DNA of 64,000 nt from NCBI GenBank assembly GCA_037349105.1, contig JAYJMM010000039.1:6788501-6852500 (forward strand). Direction: 5' to 3'. Shown in pieces: positions 29,701-38,307 of the stretch. The number at the start of each line of letters is the position of its first letter. Position 1 is the first letter of the stretch. Under the pieces are notes generated by a model. That model was not told where the DNA came from and did no database searches. It saw only the letters and a list, made by a program, of their open reading frames with translations. The stretch comes from Limnomonas spitsbergensis. Its lineage: Eukaryota > Chlorophyta > Chlorophyceae > Chlamydomonadales. Both the position numbers and the translations under genes were made by a program.

Positions 29701-31094
29701 AGGGTTCAAGGATCGGTGCACTGCTACAGTGAGAAGTGGTTGTTACGTCGACCATTTGTTTGAGGCTCACCGCGATATCTGTTACCGCCCCGCTGTGCTC
29801 GTACGTTCCCAGCATATCCAGGCTGGTGGTCAGCACCTGCTCTCCACGGGTGGTCACTTGCAGGTCCACAAAGCTGAACAGGTGGCCCTGCAGGAGATGT
29901 GAGAAATGATGGTTGTTATTTTAATCATGTTTGGTACCCTGGAACATCGCAAAGCTGAACAGATGGCCCTGGAGGAGTTGAGGCACACATGAATTGGTGA
30001 TTGTGTTTTAGTAATGAATGAGCAAGGATATCGATCGAAATAACGATTTCGCCCCTGGATTAGCTTCCAAAAACGACCACTGATCTCGTGTACTGTGGGG
30101 TTCATTCCTAAGCCACACTGATCAGTGGCTTAGGAATGAACCCCGCAGTACAGCAGACAACCTACAATCAAATGCTTAGGTTCACATACAACCTCAATAC
30201 GCAGTGGCATGAGGAGGGGGCGATCGCAGGCCTTTACACTAAATGGCCTGTGTAAGTGTGGCTATGGCACCAGTATATATGCAACGGCCAAACTGTATTT
30301 AAAGGGCAAGGCAGTGGGAATGTGAGCGATGAGGAAGCGCAATGGATTTATGAGGGGGGGTCAATCACGCGATGATGGAGAAGCTTTTGCATGGGGGGCG
30401 CCGTGCTTGCTTCCTGGGGCCCCTCTACGGCATGGCATACGATCGGTTGCATGACATGGTGCCGTGTGATGAGTAGCAGGGCGGGGGATGATATCACATG
30501 AGCGTTTGGCTCTATGGGGAAGCATGCGTGTGAGGGTGCTAGGAGTGTATGGAGGCAATGGAGTAAATGAGACTGCATTGTGGGTTTCAAAGCATTGCAC
30601 AGCCCAAGATGGGGGGGGGAGTAACATAAGTAAGAGGCTGTTGCTCCCTTGTAATCTTGGGGGGGAAATGAAATTTTCCGATGTCAGCCAGGGCTGGTTG
30701 TTTTGCGCGCAGGCCCCATGCCGAGGGGTGACATGCATGGTGCTTGCATGCATACAGACTTACAGATGCACATGACAGCTGTAGTGGATCGAGCCAGATC
30801 CGGATATTTTAGGATCCCAGCCACAGCCTGTCCTGTCCCCGTTCAAGAATCAGCGACCGGGCTGGTCGATCGTTTCTTACGCCCACCCAGCTGGCAGTCT
30901 CTCTCTTTACCCTCAGCTACCTCGACGTCGTCGTTCCAGTGACCCAAGGCCATGAGCTTGTGTGAGACGCTCCTCCCATCCAAATCCGGTGGGCCCGACG
31001 GGACTGTTGGGAACCAGCGCACGCGTTGTCCGCTAGATTTCAAATCGTGGCGGTGTGCATCGGTGCCAGATGTGCTAGGTGCAGGGCGGCCCAT
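20779..31094 (-). CDS. NUP43: Nup43-like WD40 nucleoporin
   Basis: Eight minus-strand exons close in frame: 31094-30921, 29887-29771, 28275-28156, 25773-25678, 24569-24417, 23733-23440, 22845-22740, 20942-20779; about 407 residues, close to animal Nup43 (about 380). All introns are GT-AG; all are phase 0 except the last (phase 1). Landmarks: RVRWFPTVPSG and GHWNDDVE (exon 1), EHSGAVTDIA-VADLAGSGELLLAVSS (2/3), GAIVSVDVHPETK-LILSAGIDGG (4/5), GALAMWDTRQ and GGGTVAVWDLRMQ (6), VWE-VRFDANEP (6/7), INSFDVEAGP and the C-terminus (8). Order and spacing follow Nup43, a beta-propeller subunit of the Nup107-160 (Y) complex of the nuclear pore. The start ATG at 31094 is a choice; in-frame ATGs lie upstream. 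Introns are packed with repeats and copies of exon edges. Confidence 0.85.
21022..21400 (-). repeat. Copies of Nup43 exon 8 acceptor edge
   Basis: Two degraded copies of the start of exon 8 (compare gagtccacctgcagcctg at about 20905 with gagtccaccttcagcctg at about 21038 and cagtctacctgctgctgg at about 21358) lie in the upstream intron. Confidence 0.65.
21110..21320. repeat. Dispersed repeat family C, copy 1
   Basis: About 200 bp closely matching 25340-25555 in the same orientation; shared blocks include ggaaacaggcgttgacaatc and agtatattcatga. Confidence 0.8.
21950..22100. repeat. Family B dispersed repeat
   Basis: Shares the motif gccgtaggccgatcaagg ... caaccgcccagtgg with copies at 39.7, 59.5 and 60.75 kb; the family often adjoins gcttcagctacaattcagct blocks. 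Confidence 0.5.
22305..22395. repeat. Family B repeat fragment
   Basis: Contains ggctacacttcagctacc followed by a cagtcgtggccgc block as in other family B copies. Confidence 0.45.
22516..22705 (-). repeat. Two copies of Nup43 exon 7 donor edge
   Basis: Exon 7 sequence (22735-22805, gcctgcgccagcgtcccg) recurs at 22624-22705 (gcctgcgccagcacctgc) and 22516-22595 (gcctgcgccagtgtcccg) in the downstream intron, with decay. Confidence 0.8.
23041..23068. repeat. Interstitial telomere-like repeat
   Basis: Tandem ggtttag/ggtctag units matching TTTAGGG. Confidence 0.7.
23195..23438. repeat. Minisatellite ccgccctcccaaccaacc
   Basis: Imperfect tandem units of about 20-50 bp built from aaccaacc and ccgccctccc, running up to the donor of Nup43 exon 6. 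Confidence 0.85.
23915..24410. repeat. Pyrimidine-rich intron with copies of exon 5 donor edge
   Basis: C/T-rich low complexity interrupted at 24036-24110 and 24190-24262 by two decayed copies of the end of Nup43 exon 5 plus donor (compare gacagtcagatgattgtc with gcagccagatgattttgt, minus strand). Confidence 0.75.
24575..24825 (-). repeat. Copies of Nup43 exon 5 acceptor edge and 20-40 bp repeats
   Basis: aggatgacaggtgacaggtg/ttcagggttagagggttt units are followed at 24738-24822 by a decayed copy of the exon 5 start (ggatcagctg...; gtccggcacaggtggcatt versus atccagcacagacaggcca). Confidence 0.65.
24928..25100. repeat. 10-bp tandem repeat gctttgcatg
   Basis: About 17 units of gctttgcatg/gcattgcata. 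The 10-bp period is close to one DNA helical turn. Confidence 0.9.
25340..25555. repeat. Dispersed repeat family C, copy 2
   Basis: Homologous to 21110-21320; both sit in introns of the same Nup43-like gene. Confidence 0.8.
25848..26440 (-). repeat. Six tandem copies of Nup43 exon 4 acceptor edge
   Basis: A unit of about 115 bp containing acceptor plus the first 35-40 bases of exon 4 (minus strand gcagatcctggacctagc) recurs at about 25848, 25975, 26085, 26200, 26300 and 26390 upstream of the real exon at 25773. Each retains a plausible ag/atcctgga-type acceptor; tgtg-rich filler separates them. Confidence 0.85.
27425..27870. repeat. Minisatellite, about 85 bp, with (CA)n
   Basis: Four to five copies of a unit containing accatggctaggatgcatg, ctagacgacctgcacaac and (ca)n tracts. 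Confidence 0.9.
28037..28114. repeat. Near-perfect foldback, about 37-bp arms
   Basis: Arms 28041-28073 and 28078-28110 (33 bp, one mismatch) flank a 4-base loop gcgt; pairing extends with mismatches to 28037/28114. It lies in Nup43 intron 3, just beyond the donor of exon 3. Confidence 0.9.
28335..28415 (-). repeat. Copy of Nup43 exon 3 acceptor edge
   Basis: ggccagcagcagctctcc ... gccagatctgcaa resembles exon 3 at 28229-28275 (ggccagcagcaactcccc ... gccagatctgcaa). Confidence 0.8.
28495..29310. repeat. 21-22 bp minisatellite, gcagcaggttcagggttta
   Basis: About 35 units; regular from about 28900 to 29310 and degenerate before that. The unit contains ggtttagg, a telomere-like core. Confidence 0.9.
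29325..29655 (-). repeat. Four tandem copies of Nup43 exon 3 acceptor edge
   Basis: Units of about 60 bp (gccagcagcagttaccca..., gatctgcaatct, gctacagggtgcag) at about 29340, 29400, 29465 and 29575 repeat the start of exon 3 with its acceptor and about 20 bases of intron. Confidence 0.8.
29940..29986 (-). repeat. Copy of Nup43 exon 2 acceptor edge
   Basis: gcaaagctgaacagatggcc ctggagga resembles acaaagctgaacaggtggcc ctgcagga at 29868-29895. Confidence 0.8.
30090..30151. repeat. Near-perfect foldback, 27-bp arms
   Basis: Arms 30090-30116 and 30125-30151 match with one mismatch around the spacer actgatca; in Nup43 intron 1. Confidence 0.9.
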
Positions 31095-32299
31095 GATGCA
31101 ATTAGAACAGCGTGCCTCTGTCGGTCCTAGCCAGCAGCGCCTTGTTTCTAAAAATCGAAATCCGAGGCGTGTAGCTGAGGCACTGTGGCGGACACGAGTC
31201 ATGGTAGCCGAGGACTCACGGCAATTGTATCCCTGGCACATCATGGTACCGTAGCTTCAGTTCAAGGCCTGACCTGAATCCTGAGTACATTAGAGTGGAT
31301 AATGAGAAGAATCCAGCAAAATTCAGCTGATTCAAGAAAGCTGATTCAATATTAAAGGGCTGGCCCTTGGGCCCGCCTCCCAAGTTTCCCGTTTCCTGTT
31401 GCATCGTTTCTCTGTACCGGTAAATTCGGAGGCTTGGATTTGGCTGAGCATCCCAACACGGTGGAACTGCAAGCTTTATTTCAAGAGTAGGGCGGATAGC
31501 AGGGAATGTGCCAAACTGCCAATCAGGGAGACTTTGCTTTTAGCATGGCAAGTGCACGGCTATTGCGCACGCAGCCCGGCTTGCCGCTCTCTCATGCAAT
31601 GCCCAAACATGTTAGGCAGACAGAGGCGCTGGAAAGTTAGAATCCATCATCTTTCTGCCACTGTAAGGTACCTACCTGGCTCCAGCGGTATCGTAGATTG
31701 TTGCACAGCTGATTGATACAGTTAAAGTAATTGGTAGCAGTCGACGAACTAAGACATTCATTCCGGTGACACAACTCAAGCATGTCAATGACGTTACACC
31801 TCAAGTCATGCATGGGACGGCTGATGTAGCAATGATGGGCTTCCTTGCAAGACACCCAAGCAGCGCACCACAGATGTTGTCCAATAAGCAAAATTTAATA
31901 TTACAGCAAATAGTGCTGACTGGAGCTAAGAAACAGTCAGATATACTGCAAACAGAGCGCTGCTATATCTACGTCAGATGCTGCAAGCTGGCAGAGATAC
32001 AACTAACAAGCAAGGAACAAAGGAATAAAGGATAGCGGATGCTGCCAAACAGGCAGAAAATTGAAAGCATTACAGAGCAGTACAGCACATGCTGCATATC
32101 GGGCACAAAGACAACATGCAATGTGCGACAGCTTCTGTAAGTCCGCAACATTGGCAGAAGTTTAACCTCATTAGTCGAAACATATCTCAGCAGCACCCCC
32201 GCGGATGTGACGCATGCATGCTACAAGTATGGGCGTATGGCAACACTCCCAAGTCCCACCACCACTGGTCACTCGGGCAAAGCGCCTCGCAGGCGCTCA
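31095..32299. other. Intergenic between Nup43 5' end and the LysM/GH18 3' end
   Basis: No supported gene. A short family A terminus (caatgacgttacacctca) is at 31783-31803. The Nup43 promoter should lie just above 31094, but no core element stands out. Confidence 0.4.
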
Positions 32300-32610
32300 T
32301 TACAATATACACCTCTGGGCCATGCTCAAAAGGCCCGGCCACGTGGGCGCCCGGCTGTCTGGTCAAGAGGAAAATAAACTAGAGGCTAAAGGAGAGAGGA
32401 TAGAAACAGGCAGAAAAAGAGGGGAATATCTACCCCAAACATGAGGGAAGCCTGAAGAATTCCCAGCCCGACCAGATCCTTGCCCTCAACAAAGAGGAAA
32501 TAAACAAACATACCGGTATTGGGCAGTTGGTGAGGAAAACCAGGAGAAGAGACATGAAGGAAAGCGACACACAAACGGCTGGGAAAAAGGTTGGACCAGG
32601 GCAGCCCCGG
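32300..32610 (-). mobile_element. Family A repeat copy
   Basis: Begins cacctctgggccatgctc...ggcccggccacgtgggcg; shares its tail with the copy at 19710-20000. It ends just beyond the stop of the LysM/GH18 gene. Confidence 0.6.
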
Positions 32611-32629
32611 CCTCAAAAACGACTACGCC

Positions 32630-35600
32630 TCATTGCCACTGGATGTAGCCCGCAGTAGTGATCCCCAGGGCCTTGAAGTACGCTTGCACCTGGCCATAGA
32701 AGCTGGCCATGGAGATTGCAGGCACGATCTTGGCCTTGACACCCACCCAAACCGACCAGGGAACAGCCGGGCCAGGCTCCGGCTCGTAGTTCGTGACGCT
32801 TCCGTTGGAGTACAACTGTGGGGTGGGCATGCAGGGGCCAGGGTACAAGATTGATAGGCTTGAACCTACGGAAGGTGGCCAGGAGCTGGCTAGCGGCTAC
32901 TGGGGTGTTGCGACGCCCGGTGTGTGGGAGGAGGAGCCGTGGAGTGGCCTGATGCTTGACAGTTGACGCCAGTTCCCGACCCGGCCAGACCACTGAGGTG
33001 GCTAGCAGCAATGATGGCAGTAAACAATGGGCATGGAGACTGATGTATGAGGGCTCTATGACTCCTTCCTCGTCCCCTGGCCCAGGCCGTTCTTTGTTTC
33101 TTTCCAATATATTTAGGGCTAGGATCTAGACGGGCTGGGGTTTCTTCGGACTTCCTGCACTCTATGGGATGGTATTTTTTTGTATCTCCTTTTTTCGTCT
33201 TGTCCTTTCCTTTCTCGTCAATCCTTCAGTTTATTTTCCTCTCTACCAGACAGCCATGCGGCCGAGCCTTTGCAGCAGGGCCCAGAGGTGTTATGTCATT
33301 GACAGGTAGGTAGGAAGGCGCAGGCCCTGCGGACAAGCGGGGCGGACTCAATTATTGTGATGGTGGCCTGGTGCCGCTGAGCCGCAGTCCACATTCGTTT
33401 ATTTACCTGGGGGACGAGGTAGTCGATGTTGATGCTGTTCATTAAGGCGGTCATCATGCTCTTCTGATCTGAGGCGCTCATATTATGAGGGGCAGAGCCG
33501 CTGACAGTGACCATACCTGGGTATTCAGGACGGTGGAGGGGGGGCTATGAAGATATCAGGTTGGTGTGGGCAGGCTCAACGGGACTCCCATATTGAGAAT
33601 CTGCCCCAGAGACACAGAATCTCGAAATGTGTTAAGCTAAAATCAAAAAGGCGTGCTTTTGTCTTACTGTGCAGAACTGCAGATGAGATATTTGAGATGT
33701 CTTTCAAAATAACATGTCTCTTCCAGGCAGCAATAGAAGAGCTGTCGGTAAAACAGCGTGTGGGTTACTACCTACCGGCTCCTACCCCCTGCTCTACTAT
33801 AGCCAAGCCCACCCGGCATGGATGCACCCTCGTCCTCGCATCCCTACCTGGAATCTTTTAGCTTTCGCGGCAGCAAACGAGGTTTCAAGAGTAAGACCAG
33901 AGGGCGCCGACTCAATGTCGTAGCAAATGCCGTCGTAGCTGTTGAGATATCCAGCGTGGATGCCTGCAGTCAGCGAATCCAGCCAGCTGCCACTCCAGGT
34001 CCCGGATGCGCCCACCCCGCCGATAAAGATAAACTTATTTCTAGGTAGCTTGGGCAGGAGGGGAGCGCTCTCATTGAGGGCACGGGCAAAGTCGGGCAAC
34101 CCAATGAAGGCAATCCTTGTAACAATGTGGGGGGCAGGGGTCTGTAAAGTGAATCAAATGAACCCAACTCAGTAAGCCCAACCCAACCCAACCCAATCCA
34201 ACCCAACCCAAACCCAATTCAATAAACCCAGCTCAAATAGACTGGATTGTGGGGCATGCAGGATGTGTCAGGTTGCCCGGGCAGGGCATGCAGCTCTGGC
34301 AGAAGCCAGGTCAACAACAGTTGAGACAGTCAGGGTCCCTCTCAATTCCACGTCCCACCTCTGCTCAAAAAATAAAGAACACAATCCAGCTAGCACCTAC
34401 GGTTCCCAAACCCATGGGTGCCCCCCTCCCCCCTCTTACCCATGTATGTTGGCTCCAGGCAGAGTGATGTTGGGCAGATCATTGCCCCAGGTCCAGCAGA
34501 AGCGGCCGATCACAGTTCCTGTGTACAACAAAGGAATAACATAATGAGTTTTGCTTGGGTCGAGGGTTCCATTTTGTTTTGAGGGCTATGCGTACGGTAC
34601 AACACATTTTTATCAGAGCCTGCATCTGTTTAGGCCCTATGCTACATGTTGGGCCACACAAAATACCTCCAGGCTAGCGCTGAAGTCCGAGCCATGCGCC
34701 AAAGGGCACCAGTTCCAGGGCCAAATCGCAGCCGGCCACTGGGCACAATGTACAAGGCACAGGGCTAAGGGGCCTCGGCCAAAATGCAAGCTGCCAGAAG
34801 ATAATTGTACTGGACACAGAGGCCAGGGCCAAAATGCAAGCCAAAATGCAATGCATGAGGCACAGAGCTGAAGGGCAGTGCCACAGGGCAGCAATTCCCC
34901 CTTTTTGTCTCCTGCTGCTCCCCATCAATGGGCCATGTACGAAATGCAACCTTGCTCACCGAAAGGGGTGGGTTTGGGCGGGGCAGCAGGCTGGACCCCG
35001 TCGAGGCACAGCTTCTGACCGACATGGAGGTTGGTGCAACCCGAATTCACGCTTGGATTCAGCGTGAAGATGGCTCCCACACTGACACCCATGTCGGCAG
35101 CAATGCTGTTGCAGGTGTTTCCAGATATGACGGTGTATGAGGATGTGCACTGCAGGCCTGCAGCAGGGACAGCACCAGATTTTGTGTAAGGGTGCTTCAG
35201 CTACATCACAGATTTCGTGTCAGGGTGCTTCAGCTACATCACAGATTTTGTGTAAGGGTGCTTTAGCTACATCACAGATTTTGTGTAAGGGTGCTTCAGC
35301 TACATCACAGAAGTCAGTGTTGTTTAGGATGCTTCAGCTACTGCGTGGGCTACGGCCAGCAGGTGTGTCCTGGTATGATGGTGTGTGCGGTTGTCGCTGC
35401 AAGCAGTGATTATTATTATAGCGCGCTTGAGCTGCTACTCAGCTATCCCACTCTCCTTTGGTCGTGGAGGCCTGGCGCAAGAAGCCTTACTGCTCAGGCC
35501 ACTGGCCATGGGCCAGGCGATGTTTGGTCTCCATTGGCCCGGTAATGGCCGCCCAGCGGCCCCCTTGAGTTGCTCTGGAACACACTAAACTAAACACTGG

Positions 35601-36458
35601 CTGCAAGGCTGCTGGGATACAACACTCAAATGAGGAAATGTTTAACAGGACTAGGTTGAAGAAGGTTTAGAGGCTGATGGTGGGTGGGACAAGTTGCGCG
35701 ACGAGTCTGGAGTGAGCCTTGGCACATCTATCCAGGATCACGAGCAGCAGGGGCAGGCAAGCATGGGGGGATCATGGCCGGCCTGGGGCAAGAGAGCATT
35801 CGGGTCAAGGTGCGTGGGGGGAGGAGGCATCAGGTTCATGCCCTGAAGGGCTATGTGTTCAGTGCGGAGTCCTAGACCATGATTAGGTGTGAATATATCA
35901 CTCAGGTTAATCCCTCCGGAAGTGGAATGCCCATAGAAATCAATAAAATCAACCATCTCAGCCAGAATTGTGATGATAATCAGCAGAGGAATCAGATGCT
36001 GGCTCACCTAGGCGGCTGGCAGCTGGGTCGGGAAGGGTGTGGAAGCGAGGGAAAGGTGGGGAAGGAAGCAAAATAGTGACGACGAGGGCCACACGCGCAC
36101 CCGGGCTGTTTGTTTGAGTAGGCGTCTCAGGTTTCTAGGGTTGGGCGGCCAGCCCCCCACTCAAGTCGAAGCAGATGAAAATAGTGGGGAAGCATGGTGA
36201 AAGGGGTGGGGAGGTACATGGTCTTGGACGAATGAGCATGTGGTGGGGAGGGCATGCCCATCCATGGACCATGCTGAAGATAAATATCAGTAGAGTGAGT
36301 CCGGCATATTCATATCTAGGGAGGAACTACTGAGTGGGAGATTTTCAAACACATCGGTCCAATTATGAAACGCAGTTGGTTGACTCACCGACAGTTGACT
36401 CGGCAAGACATGATCCTCCAGTTGAGGCCAACACCAGTATCGCCAGCGCCGACAACAT
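32630..36458 (-). CDS. Secreted LysM / GH18-like (chitinase-like) protein
   Basis: Minus-strand exons: 36458-36389 (signal peptide MLSALAILVLASTGGSCLA), 35157-34960 (LysM: SYTVISGNTCNSIAADMGV ... LNPSV ... LHVGQKLC), 34518-34440 (GRFCWTWGNDLPNI), 34141-33848 (VTRIAFIGLPDF, FIFIGGVGASGTWSGSW, YDGICYDIES), 33516-33407 (MVTVSGSAP, IDYLVPQ), 32815-32630 (LYSNGSV, GITTAGYIQWQ, stop). LysM binds chitin or peptidoglycan-type glycans; GH18 folds hydrolyse chitin. The GH18 DxxDxDxE signature reads DGICYDIE: the terminal D and catalytic E remain and the middle D is Cys, so activity is uncertain. Phases close for exons 1-3 and 5-6, but not for 3-4 or 4-5. The 4-5 join is one base short (CAG/GT-ATG where GTN-ATG is expected), so an exon was missed, or there is a frameshift or sequence error. 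Confidence 0.75.
33110..33305 (+). mobile_element. Family A repeat copy
   Basis: Ends gccgagcctttgcagcag followed by ggcccagaggtgt and tatgtcattgac; opposite orientation to the copy at 32300, so the last exon of the LysM/GH18 gene is bracketed by two facing copies. Confidence 0.65.
34172..34235. repeat. (aaccc/aacccaa)n microsatellite
   Basis: Tandem cccaa/ccaac units in an intron of the LysM/GH18 gene. Confidence 0.8.
35180..35325. repeat. 33-bp tandem repeat
   Basis: Three to four copies of a unit containing gtaagggtgcttcagct and acatcacagattttgt; the ttcagctac core is shared with family B. Confidence 0.85.
35350..35408 (-). repeat. Copy of LysM exon acceptor edge
   Basis: caggtgtgtcctggtatgat ggtgtgtg resembles caggtgtttccagatatgac ggtgtatg at 35112-35139 (start of the LysM exon). 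Confidence 0.7.
35420..35592. repeat. Family B dispersed repeat
   Basis: Contains ctgctactcagctatccc, gccactggccatgggcca and gtttggtctccattggcc, the family B blocks. Confidence 0.6.
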
Positions 36459-36544
36459 AAGCACTTGGAGCCTGATGAGCCAAACAGGCAGGGCAATGAT
36501 CTCGGTGAGTGCTATGTGTGTGATCTCGGTGTGTGTGTTGTAAG

Positions 36545-36722
36545 GCCTATCCATGGGCAATGATCTCGGTGATCCAGGGCAATGATCCAGGGCAATGATC
36601 CAGGGCAATGATATGCTCATGATATGAAATGATCCAGGGCAATGATATAGGGCAATGATCCAGGGCAATGATATAAGTAGGGCAATGATCCAGGGCAATG
36701 ATATAGGGCAATGATATTTGTG
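36545..36722. repeat. 14-bp tandem repeat gggcaatgatccag
   Basis: About ten units directly upstream of the LysM/GH18 start codon, flanked by two copies of a gatctcggtgtgtgtgttg segment. Confidence 0.9.
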
Positions 36723-38307
36723 TAATGTGTGTGATCTCGGTGTGTGTGTTGTAAGGCCTATCCATGTGGCTGGACTCAAAACACCCTTTATAATTCCTGA
36801 GGGATACTTATAACGAAATTGCGGCATTTGCTGAGCTCAGTCCCTACCTTATTACTCCATCTTGTGGATGGCCAGAACCGTGATGCCTCTGATGACTGCA
36901 GCAGTGTTTATTTTGGCGCACTATGTTTACAACTTGGCTGCGCCACGGCCTGCCTGCCGAGTGCGCAGATGAGGTTTGGTGCACTCAGCTACTAAACCCT
37001 CAGGGCCTGCTGCTTGAGCCACCGCCTACTGCTATTCACTCACAAGGAGTGCTTTAGTAGGACAGCAGCCCAATTTTGGTAAAAATCGGCCCAGTGGCCT
37101 CCAGAAGGTCGGTGGCCTACCTAGCACAAACTGCAATAAACATTGCTGAAATCATTGAGCGGGGTGTCTTTGTATAATAATTCATCTGAGCGGGTTTGCC
37201 GATCAGTCGGCATCCATGTAAGACCTAAGTTACTTACCGTACCTGGACATTTTTGTACGCAAAATTCTTGACTCTTGAAAAAGGATCTTCTCAGCGTCTC
37301 AAAATAACCACCTGCGTCCAATCAAACCAGATTTCTGGGTGACATGCATGATGAGTAAGAAGGTTGGCAAGGTGCCGGGCATGCATCCATGCCGGAGGTC
37401 GCGGACGTCAGTGCAGCAGATCGGTGCATATAAAATTGGGTTCATTGGACGAAAAGGGGAGGGCGGGAGGAGAAGGAGATCAGAATGAGAATGTGTAACA
37501 AGGTAATATGGTCCGGAGACGTCATCGGGCAGTGAGGTCATGAACGGTTGATGACGTCCAATTTTGTACTGGTACAAAATATTTGTTCTGGTACACAATT
37601 TATAACTGGTCAGATATATTTTACAATGCATGAACCCTTTTGCCTGGGAGCAGAGAGCTTGGGCCGGATTCGGGATCGGTGGTTGGGATATATGCCATAG
37701 ATCAAACTATATCATTCAGCAGTGGCTCCAAAAACAATAGTACAACAAACCCAAGCGGGTGTTTGGAACGACGTCTTACCTTTGGGTTGTTGAGCGTAAT
37801 AATGAAGGTCGGGCGATAATAAAAAATAATGAGGGAATCAGCTTTGTACTATTGCCTTCGTTCGTCACGTGACGAACTGCCGAACTTCGGTACCTGCGTA
37901 CCTAGCTAATAACTACCCCTGTCAATCAGGAAGCCTGCCAGAACGCCGATTCGTACCCGAGTGATTGAAATGAATGAAAACTAAGGGACAGGATTTGGGA
38001 TTTACTCGAGTTTCGAACAAACGCCAGGGATTGTACCGGTGGTCCGGTACCAACTAACATCACCCAACTTAGAATGCAATAAAATTCATGTTTTTCAAAA
38101 ATTGCCTCGAGGCTGCTCAGAGGGCGATCAGAGAGCTGCTGTGCAACCAGGGTGCAGAAGAAAGCAAAACTTGCAGGGTATCAGGCAAAGCCCCAGCTGG
38201 GTTTCAGCCTGTTGATGGTTTAGGAAGCTTCCCCAGCCATGCCCAGATCAGCACGGCTCGGCAACTTCTGCCACAAAAAAGCCGAGGTCGCCCCCACTCT
38301 CGCGACA
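36723..38307. other. Divergent intergenic region
   Basis: Lies between the 5' ends of the LysM/GH18 gene (-) and the PUB/UBA gene (+); promoters of both should be here. A short palindrome cgtcacgtgacg (about 37865) contains a CACGTG E-box/G-box. No gene supported. Confidence 0.4.
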
